A DNA stretch of 20,765 nucleotides from Candidatus Scybalomonas excrementavium. GTDB taxonomy: Bacteria; Bacillota; Clostridia; Lachnospirales; Lachnospiraceae. Below are positions 14,352 through 20,765 of the stretch, piece by piece; position 1 is the stretch's first letter; every line of letters starts with the position of its first letter. The notes under the pieces were generated by a model. It was not told the origin of the DNA. It worked only from the letters and a program-made list of their open reading frames with translations, and did not search any database. Where the stretch lies: positions 1-20,765 of the forward strand of contig JADIML010000080.1 in NCBI GenBank assembly GCA_017694765.1. The letters are read 5' to 3'. Made by a program: the position numbers and the translations under genes.

Positions 14352-15548
14352 TTATACCTTTCTTGAAAGAAAAATACCTGCTGATTTTGTAATCGAAATG
14401 GCTCCTTGTTTTTTTATCTTCTCTTCTAAAAATGCTTGAAACTGTTCGGTCTTTCCATCTAAACATTCCCTCTGATTCCCATGACAAGATAACACATATT
14501 GCACAATTGGCTCTGCCTTATCTACGACTAAAGAATCTTTATATTTTACAAATTTAACATCACTAAAATATTCTTTTAATTGTTCTTCTCCATTTTCTAT
14601 TCCAAACTGCTCAAATAACTGCACATCTGACAGACGAATCTTACTGTCAAATTCCTGTACCATTTCTGTAATTTCTTTCATATGCTCTCTTCCATAGGTA
14701 CTTGCAATAAAAACACCTTGTTTTTTTAAAACTCTTGTAATTTCAGACAGTGCTTTTTTTCTATCTTTCATATAAAACAAAACATGATTTCCAATAACCA
14801 AGTCAAATTGTTCTTTTTTCCATGTAATATCTTGTGCATCCATCACTTGATATTGAAACTCTAATTCCTTTTGCTCTAATAGTATCTTAGCATCATGAAC
14901 CATTCCCTTTGAAATATCTGTCAAAAAAATCTGTTTTCCTTCTATATCCTCGTATTTTGTATTCAGCCATAGCTCTCCATTCCCACATCCTATTTCCAAA
15001 ATTTTCTCAGATTCTTTAAGAGGTAACTGTTCATAAATCCAAGGAAACCACCCTTTTTGATTTGTTGAATATTTTCTATGAAGTTCAATTCGAATATCTA
15101 AATTCGTAGCACGATTATATTGTTCCACAATACTCTTTTCTAATTGTAACAAATGAATTAAGTGTAAAATTTCATCCCAATCTACATGTTTTGTTTTTTG
15201 TAACAATGTCTGTGCTTCACAAAGAGCTTGCTCCATTTGTTCTAAATGTTCTTTCTTTTGACGAATCAATTTTAGTTGTAATTGAAATGACTCTTCCATA
15301 TCAGCTACTCCACTTTGTAATGGCATCATACGAATTTCTTCTAAGGAAAATCCTAAGTATTTTAACGCTAAAATTCTTTGTAATTTTACAAAATCCTCAT
15401 CCGTATAAAGACGATACCCAGCTTCACTCATGTAACTTGGTTTTAAAATATTTTGTTTATCATAATACCGAATTGTTCGAACAGTTACCGATGCCATTTT
15501 AGCAAAAGTTCCTGTTGTATAATATCTTTTTTCTTTTTGTTCTTCCAA
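14352..15548 (-). CDS. MerR-family regulator fused to a class I SAM-dependent methyltransferase
   Basis: I place the start at TTG 15548, seven bases after AGAAGGGAG, giving 398 residues; the GTG at 15587 has no ribosome binding site. Residues about 8-75 are a MerR winged helix (YYTTGTFAKMASVTVRTIRY, then YRLYTDEDF), followed by a coiled dimerisation helix (about 90-120). From about residue 165 comes a Rossmann methyltransferase with motif I LEIGCGNG (184-191), an acidic FLTDIS strand (Asp211) and LVIGNHVLFYM. MerR proteins typically sense small molecules or metals and reshape the promoter; the methyltransferase may modify a small molecule, perhaps the inducer or a drug. Target and substrate are unknown. 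It lies downstream of an exporter gene pair, but a terminator and a regulator remnant intervene. Confidence 0.88.
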   Translation of the reverse strand: MEEQKEKRYYTTGTFAKMASVTVRTIRYYDKQNILKPSYMSEAGYRLYTDEDFVKLQRILALKYLGFSLEEIRMMPLQSGVADMEESFQLQLKLIRQKKEHLEQMEQALCEAQTLLQKTKHVDWDEILHLIHLLQLEKSIVEQYNRATNLDIRIELHRKYSTNQKGWFPWIYEQLPLKESEKILEIGCGNGELWLNTKYEDIEGKQIFLTDISKGMVHDAKILLEQKELEFQYQVMDAQDITWKKEQFDLVIGNHVLFYMKDRKKALSEITRVLKKQGVFIASTYGREHMKEITEMVQEFDSKIRLSDVQLFEQFGIENGEEQLKEYFSDVKFVKYKDSLVVDKAEPIVQYVLSCHGNQRECLDGKTEQFQAFLEEKIKKQGAISITKSAGIFLSRKV

Positions 15549-15583
15549 TAATATTCTCCCTTCTAAAAGAATACTTATACGTT

Positions 15584-15927
15584 TCACAAGAGGCTAAATT
15601 CTCGACTTTGCATATAGTATTTTATAACTTCTATTACATCAGGAGAAGACAAAATTTCTTTTAGTACATGGATAAATTCTTCCTTATCTTCACATACATA
15701 ATTTGCTCTAAACAATCTATATTGTCTTTCATATTACTTCCTACTGTTATTGCAACTGGATCATTTTTTCTAGATTTGAATACATAATGAAAACTGTATC
15801 CATCATTATCCAATACAGGTACTACCATTTCAAATTTTGTAGCAATAGAATATCCTATTTCCTCTTGTACTACTGTTACTAGATTTTTCTTATTTAAATT
15901 CCAAAATATACATCGTATTGTAACCAC
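15584..15927 (-). pseudogene. Frameshifted remnant of a regulator-like gene (C-terminal part)
   Basis: Two minus-strand frames abut. The first runs from about 15927 (LVTVVQEEIGYSIATKFEM to AITVGSNMK). The second continues with RQYRLFRANYVCEDKEEF and stops at TGA 15584-15586 after YYMQSREFSLL. A single lost A in the short A-run near 15730 would join them. The first part resembles the end of a LysR-type effector domain (V..glGysI pattern), though this is tentative. No DNA-binding domain is present, and the 5' end may carry another frameshift. It could be decay or a sequencing error. Confidence 0.5.
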
Positions 15928-15959
15928 CCCAGTTTTCTTACCACTTATGTATATTCTCT

Positions 15960-15987
15960 ATTATACCCATTTAAAATGGAATTACAA
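15960..15987 (-). promoter_or_regulatory. Promoter upstream of the regulator remnant and MerR-methyltransferase gene
   Basis: TTGTAA (15982-15987) and TATAAT (15960-15965) on the minus strand are spaced 16 bp. The spacer holds the inverted repeat CCATTT-A-AAATGG (15967-15979), a possible operator. MerR proteins often act on such spacers, but their usual 19-bp spacing is absent. Confidence 0.55.
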
Positions 15988-16060
15988 GAGTAGAACTCTC
16001 CCCAATTTTATAAGCAACTACTCCTCTCATAAATAAAAACATAAACACCCTCTTATGAAA

Positions 16061-16099
16061 GAAAAAGCCGCCACTAAGAAATAGCTTCTTCGTAACGAC
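16061..16099 (-). terminator. Intrinsic terminator after the ABC exporter genes
   Basis: GTCGTTACGAAG (16088-16099, minus strand) pairs with CTTAGTGGCGGC (16067-16078), with three G-U pairs and one mismatch, followed by TTTTTC. It lies 12 bp after the exporter stop. Confidence 0.75.
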
Positions 16100-16110
16100 T
16101 TCCTTATTAT

Positions 16111-17901
16111 TTATGACTCAATTTCTCCATTAGCAAACTGCGAATGATAAAGTTGTTCATAAAATCCTTTTTGTTCTAATAAAGATTCATGGGTTCCTTG
16201 TTCGATAATATTTCCATCTTGCATAACTAAGATTAAATCTGCATTTTTAATCGTTGATAGGCGATGGGCAATGACAAAAGAAGTTCTGCCTTTCATAACT
16301 TTTTGCATGGCATCTTGTAACATACGCTCTAATCTTGTATCAACAGAAGAAGTTGCTTCATCAAGAATCAAAATTTGAGGATCTTTTAAAATTGCACGTG
16401 CTATTGTTAAAAGTTGTTTTTCTCCTTGAGAAATATTATTGGCGTCTTCATTAATAATCGAATCATAACCATGGCTTAATGTACGAATAAAGTGATGAAC
16501 ATTAGCCATTTTAGCAGCATCAATTACTTCATCTTTTCTCGCATTTAAATTCCCATATCGAATATTTTCATAAATGCTTCCATGGAATAGCCATGTATCT
16601 TGTAATACTAAGGAGAATAAGGAATGTAATTTTCCTCGATCCATATCTCGAATATCGACTCCATCAATTTTAATCGAACCACCTTTTACATCATAAAATC
16701 GCAATAATAGATTCATTAAAGTTGTTTTTCCAGCTCCAGTTGGTCCTACAATAGCTACCATTTGACCACTCTTTACATGAAAATTGACATCTTTCATAAG
16801 AAGATCTTCTCCATACCCAAATTGAACATGGGCAAAGGATACATTGCCTTTCATTTCTTCTGGAACGATAGAAGCCGTACCTTCTTGTGCTTCTTCCTCC
16901 TCTTCTAATAATGTAAAGATTCTTCCCATAGCAGCAAAAGATGCTTGTACTTGAGCAGATAATTGGGAAACTTGAGAAAGTGGCTCATTTATTTGCCAAA
17001 TATAACGAATAAATGCTTGTAAACTCCCAACAGTTATAGAACCTTGCATAACAAAGATACATCCGACAACAGAGGCAGCACCAATCGTTAGATAGGTTAC
17101 TAATGATACAAATGGAGAAATTAATGAAGAGACAAACTGTGCCTTAAAAGCAGACTGTGCCATACGCTCATTTACTTCTTTGAATTGCTCTTTTACATCT
17201 TCTTGTTTATTATAGAGAATAATTTCATTAAAGCCACCATATAACTCTGTAATTTTTCCGTTTAATTCTCCTACATTTGTTTGTTGTAACTGGAATAACT
17301 TTTGAGATCTTCCAACAAATATCTTAGTAATTAAAGCAGTCAATGGAAGAATAATCAATGCAAGTGCTCCCATTTTCCAATTAATGCGAAACATCATAAC
17401 AAATGCTAATAAAAAGGTTAAAAATCCTGTAATCGCCTTTGTAAATGTTTGCTGTAATCCATTACTTAGAGTATCGACATCATTGGTCACTGTACTTAAT
17501 ACATCTCCAAAAGCACGATTATCAAAGTAGCGGACTGGTAATCTTTGAATTTTTCTTTGTAAAGCATTTCTTAAATCATGCATCATACTTTGAATGGCAT
17601 TGGTCAATAAAAAATTGGATACAAGAATCATAGCTGCCCTTGTGAGATAGCAAATAATTAAAATACCAATAATTTTAAGAACAATATCAAAATGAATATG
17701 AGCACCTTCTACTCCCTTTGAAATCTCTTCTACATCTTTCATTAATTGGGTTGTAATAGAACCTTCAATGCTTGGATTCATTGCATAGATTCCATTTGAA
17801 AAAATTAAGGCTAAAATTGCTAAAATTAACTTATAACCATAAGGAGATGCATACCGTAAAAACTGTTTGATACATGTTGTCCAACTGATTTTATCCTTCA
17901 T
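16111..17901 (-). CDS. ABC exporter half-transporter, catalytic-Walker-B subunit
   Basis: The start is ATG 17901, nine bases after AGGAGG, giving 596 residues. An N-terminal six-helix exporter domain (about 15-320) is followed by an ATPase domain: Walker A GPTGAGKT (386-393), Q-loop VLQDTWL, Walker B LILDE with catalytic Glu515, and switch His546. The signature is ISQGE (490-494) instead of LSGGQ, so it is degenerate. The partner encoded upstream has the opposite pattern, as in heterodimeric exporters of the TM287/288 or LmrCD kind. The substrate could be a drug, peptide or lipid. The gene overlaps its partner's by 11 bp. Subunit symbols cannot be assigned from sequence alone. Confidence 0.95.
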   Translation of the reverse strand: MKDKISWTTCIKQFLRYASPYGYKLILAILALIFSNGIYAMNPSIEGSITTQLMKDVEEISKGVEGAHIHFDIVLKIIGILIICYLTRAAMILVSNFLLTNAIQSMMHDLRNALQRKIQRLPVRYFDNRAFGDVLSTVTNDVDTLSNGLQQTFTKAITGFLTFLLAFVMMFRINWKMGALALIILPLTALITKIFVGRSQKLFQLQQTNVGELNGKITELYGGFNEIILYNKQEDVKEQFKEVNERMAQSAFKAQFVSSLISPFVSLVTYLTIGAASVVGCIFVMQGSITVGSLQAFIRYIWQINEPLSQVSQLSAQVQASFAAMGRIFTLLEEEEEAQEGTASIVPEEMKGNVSFAHVQFGYGEDLLMKDVNFHVKSGQMVAIVGPTGAGKTTLMNLLLRFYDVKGGSIKIDGVDIRDMDRGKLHSLFSLVLQDTWLFHGSIYENIRYGNLNARKDEVIDAAKMANVHHFIRTLSHGYDSIINEDANNISQGEKQLLTIARAILKDPQILILDEATSSVDTRLERMLQDAMQKVMKGRTSFVIAHRLSTIKNADLILVMQDGNIIEQGTHESLLEQKGFYEQLYHSQFANGEIES

Positions 17902-19624
17902 ATTGCAATTCCTCCTCACTTAGTTGAGATGCTGCAATCTCATAGTAAATCCTACAATTTTTTAATAATTCTTTGTGAGTTCCAGCTCCAACTATTTTTC
18001 CTTCATTTAATACGATAATTTTATCTGCATCCATAATCGTAGATACACGTTGAGCAACGATAAATACAATTTCATTTGTTTTTTGTTTTTTCAATTCTCC
18101 ACGTAGTTTCGCATCTGTTTTAAAATCTAGTGCTGAGAACGAATCATCATAAATATAAATCTCTGGTTTCCGTACAAGTGCTCTTGCAATTGATAATCTT
18201 TGGCGTTGTCCACCTGATACGTTTGTCGCTCCCTCTACAATCTTTTCTTTAAATTGAAGTGGCTTTTCCATAATAAAATCATAGGCTTGTGCTACTTTCG
18301 CCGCCTGGACTACTTCTTCCATCGTTGCATCTGTTTTTCCAAACCGAATATTTTCTTCAATGGTTCCACTAAATAAGTTCGCTTTTTGTGGTACAAACCC
18401 AATTTTATTGCGGAGTTTCTGACAATCCATATCTTTCACATCAACTCCATTCATTAAAATTCGCCCACTGCTCACATCATAAAATCTTGGAATTAATTGA
18501 ATTAATGTACTCTTTCCAGATCCTGTACTTCCAATAAAAGCAATCGTTTCTCCTTCTTTTGCTTCAAAAGAAATATCTTTTAAAACTGCCTCTTCTCCAT
18601 CTGGATAAACAAAATCTACATGCTCAAATACGACTGAACGTTTCTCTTCTTCTTGTTCTTTCTCATCTCCATTTTGAATACTAGATTTGGAATTTAATAC
18701 TTTTTCAATACGCTTTGCAGATACATTGGCTCTTGGATACATCATAAATACCATACAAAATAGTAAAACAGAAAACATCGCATGGAATAAATATTCCATA
18801 AATGCTACTACTTTTCCTATTTGCAAAGCTCCATCATTAATTAAATGGCTCGCAGTAAAATAAATCAATAAAGAAGATAAATTCATAAAGAGAAAAAAGA
18901 CTGGTTCTGTTGAGGACATGAGCTTAAATAATTTCTTGGACTGATTCATGAAAATCACATTTTCCTCATCAAATCTCTCTGTTTCATGTTGTTCATTATT
19001 AAAAGAACGAATGACACGAATTCCTGTCAAGTTTTCACGAAAAATTCGGTTAATTCCATCCAAAGATGATTGTTGTTTTTCACTAATTGGAGTTGAAATT
19101 TTGGCAACTAATATAACTCCTAAGATAATAATAGGAACAGTTGAAACAATAATAAGCGATAATTTTATCGATGTAATTGTTGTCAAAGTAAAACTAACTG
19201 CCATCATAACAGGTGTCAATAATGCTGTTTTTAGAATGATATTTAAAAACATCATAATTTGAAATGCATCATTATTGGTTCTTGTAATTAAAGACGCAAC
19301 ACCAAACTCATTCATTTCACTATGAGAAAATGTTTGCACTTTATTAAATACATCTTGTCGAATATCTCTTGTAACGGATGTTGAAATTTTTGCAGAACAA
19401 TATCCAAGTAAAATCGTTCCACACACTCCAATAATTGATATGATTGCCATTTTAATTCCCATTTGTACAAGGTAAGATTCATTTTGGTTTTGTACACCAT
19501 GATCAATCATATCTGATATAAGAGTTGGAATTCCAAGTTCCACTAAAGCAAATCCAAATACAGAAATTACATTTAAGACAAAAAGTAGTTTGTATCGCTT
19601 TAGATAATGTAGCATTAATTTCAT
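17891..19624 (-). CDS. ABC exporter half-transporter, degenerate-site subunit
   Basis: This 577-residue half-transporter has six membrane helices (about 10-300) and an ATPase domain: Walker A GSTGSGKS (365-372), Q-loop FVPQKANLF and a canonical signature VSGGQ (469-473). Walker B is IYDD with Asp494 in place of the catalytic Glu, and the switch residue is Gln525 instead of His. These are the changes known from the inactive site of heterodimeric exporters, so it should pair with the next subunit. The ATG has a GGAAGGTGG ribosome binding site. No convincing promoter can be assigned in the 125 bp upstream. A role in drug efflux is a family-based guess. Confidence 0.95.
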   Translation of the reverse strand: MKLMLHYLKRYKLLFVLNVISVFGFALVELGIPTLISDMIDHGVQNQNESYLVQMGIKMAIISIIGVCGTILLGYCSAKISTSVTRDIRQDVFNKVQTFSHSEMNEFGVASLITRTNNDAFQIMMFLNIILKTALLTPVMMAVSFTLTTITSIKLSLIIVSTVPIIILGVILVAKISTPISEKQQSSLDGINRIFRENLTGIRVIRSFNNEQHETERFDEENVIFMNQSKKLFKLMSSTEPVFFLFMNLSSLLIYFTASHLINDGALQIGKVVAFMEYLFHAMFSVLLFCMVFMMYPRANVSAKRIEKVLNSKSSIQNGDEKEQEEEKRSVVFEHVDFVYPDGEEAVLKDISFEAKEGETIAFIGSTGSGKSTLIQLIPRFYDVSSGRILMNGVDVKDMDCQKLRNKIGFVPQKANLFSGTIEENIRFGKTDATMEEVVQAAKVAQAYDFIMEKPLQFKEKIVEGATNVSGGQRQRLSIARALVRKPEIYIYDDSFSALDFKTDAKLRGELKKQKTNEIVFIVAQRVSTIMDADKIIVLNEGKIVGAGTHKELLKNCRIYYEIAASQLSEEELQYEG

Positions 19625-19749
19625 AGATCCACCTTCCTTATCTTATTTTTATATCTTACTCTTTCTTTCCTTCCTTTTCTATTCTTTCTTTATAGAACGT
19701 GCAACTCTTCATTTTCTTTCTATAAGAATTCGAGCAAAAGGAACTTAAG

Positions 19750-19800
19750 AAAGGACAAGCTCTATGTCTATCCTATTTGATATACACATAAACTTGTCCC
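19750..19800 (-). terminator. Probable terminator after proS
   Basis: On the minus strand GGACAAG (with GTTTATGTGTAT) pairs with an imperfect copy ending CTTGTCC, followed by TTTCTT. It lies about 50 bp after the proS stop. The T-tract is weak, so efficiency is uncertain. Confidence 0.55.
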
Positions 19801-19850
19801 TTTCTTACTATTCTAACATAGTATGGCATATTGTCTAGACTTTTTTCTTT

Positions 19851-20765
19851 TTAATAAGCCTTTCCAAAATAAACCATTGCTTTAGCTGGTTTTCCACAGT
19901 GAACACAAGTATCTCCTAAGTTTTCTTGTTCAAATGGCATACAACGTGTTGTTGCTGTTGTTTTTTCTTTAATGGATTCTTCACACTCTCTGCAGCCACA
20001 CCACATTGCCTTTACAAATCCTTTTTGTTCTTTAATAGCTTCTTCAAATTCATCCCAATTATGAGCCACTACTGTATGCTCTTCTCTATGTGCTTTTGCA
20101 CGTTCAAACATATCATGTTGAATCTGCTCTAATACTTCTCCAACTTTTGTTTCTAATTCATCAAGTGATACTTGAATCTTTTCTCTTGTATCACGACGTA
20201 CAATAATAGCTTGATTTGCCTCAATATCTTTTGGTCCAATTTCAATACGAATTGGAATTCCTCGCATTTCTTGCTCACTAAATTTCCATCCTGGACTCTT
20301 ATCTGAATCGTCTACTTTTACACGGTAGTTGGAAGCTAAAAGACTTCTTAACTCTTCTGCTTTTTCAAGAACGCCTTCTTTTTTCTGCATAATTGGAATA
20401 ATCATCACTTGTGTTGGAGCAATTCTTGGTGGAAGAACAAGACCTGAATTATCTCCATGAACCATAATAATGGCACCGATTAAACGAGTTGTCATTCCCC
20501 AAGATGTCTGGAATACATGTTTTAATTTGTTATCTTTATCTGTAAATTGAATTCCAAATGCTTTGGCAAATCCATCTCCAAAGTTATGGCTTGTACCAGA
20601 CTGTAATGCTTTTCCATCATGCATTAACGCTTCAATTGTATAAGTTGCTTCTGCACCTGCAAATTTTTCTTTTTCTGTCTTTTGTCCTTTTACAACCGGC
20701 ATAGCAAGTACTTCTTCACAGAAATCTGCATAGATATTTAACATCTGAATCGTTCTTTCTTCTGC
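19851..20765 (-). CDS. proS: Prolyl-tRNA synthetase, ProS type 3 (N-terminus beyond window)
   Basis: The frame is open to the right edge, showing the last 304 residues; the true start lies outside. The segment EALMHDGKALQSGTSHNFGDG and the following QTSWGMTTRLIGAIIMVHGD belong to the class II catalytic core. PPRIAPTQVMIIPI begins the anticodon-binding domain. The C-terminal domain carries Cys clusters (MWCGCRECEES, RCMPFE, CVHCGK) and ends in Tyr (FGKAY), as in the archaeal/eukaryotic-like type 3 enzymes found in many Clostridia. It charges tRNA-Pro with proline in the cytoplasm. It appears unrelated to the neighbouring exporter genes, from which a probable terminator separates it. Confidence 0.96.
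   Translation of the reverse strand, partial: AEERTIQMLNIYADFCEEVLAMPVVKGQKTEKEKFAGAEATYTIEALMHDGKALQSGTSHNFGDGFAKAFGIQFTDKDNKLKHVFQTSWGMTTRLIGAIIMVHGDNSGLVLPPRIAPTQVMIIPIMQKKEGVLEKAEELRSLLASNYRVKVDDSDKSPGWKFSEQEMRGIPIRIEIGPKDIEANQAIIVRRDTREKIQVSLDELETKVGEVLEQIQHDMFERAKAHREEHTVVAHNWDEFEEAIKEQKGFVKAMWCGCRECEESIKEKTTATTRCMPFEQENLGDTCVHCGKPAKAMVYFGKAY

Noticed and set aside
16002..16065. Imperfect direct repeat (CCTCTCATAAATAAAAACA and CCTCTTATGAAAGAAAAAGC) near the exporter terminator
   Set aside because: The match is partial and A-rich, and one copy overlaps the terminator T-tract. There is no sign of a mobile element or attachment site.

Overview
The window is low in G+C and every convincing gene lies on the minus strand, so transcription runs from high to low coordinates. 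Strong purine-rich ribosome binding sites, sigma-A type promoters, a ProRS with a C-terminal Cys cluster, glycine riboswitches and CUT1-type sugar importers lacking their own ATPase all fit a Firmicute of the class Clostridia, plausibly Lachnospiraceae. The family-level placement is inference.

In transcription order the window starts with the C-terminal two thirds of prolyl-tRNA synthetase, cut by the window edge. Next come two overlapping genes for an asymmetric heterodimeric ABC exporter, ending in a terminator. A frameshifted remnant of a regulator-like gene follows (15584-15927), then a MerR-type regulator fused to a SAM methyltransferase.

The middle is a glycine locus. A single-aptamer glycine riboswitch precedes an AgcS-type alanine/glycine:cation symporter. 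Just after the agcS stop, a new promoter and a tandem glycine riboswitch precede a TRIC/UPF0126 membrane protein. Both riboswitches end in intrinsic terminators. In both, the U-tract is also one arm of a second inverted repeat downstream, a shared layout that the aptamer-terminator model does not explain. Between the second riboswitch and its gene lies a G+C-richer, strongly self-complementary element.

The left half holds two carbohydrate import operons. The first has an AraC regulator, a lipoprotein solute-binding protein and two permeases (11189-7063). The second has a LacI regulator, a lipoprotein binding protein, two permeases and a GH2 beta-galactosidase-like enzyme cut by the left edge (6889-1). 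Each has an intrinsic terminator between the binding protein and the first permease, presumably to make more binding protein than membrane subunits. Neither encodes an ATPase, so a shared MsmX/MsmK-like ATPase elsewhere is expected. Candidate operators are TTGCGCAA sites around the lacI promoter and a near-identical 17-bp repeat at both ends of araC.

I find no tRNA, rRNA, CRISPR array, transposase or prophage gene. Stretches over 300 bases without an intact gene are 12052-12526 (riboswitch and structured element), 13946-14351 (riboswitch) and 15549-16110 (regulator remnant, promoter, terminator).
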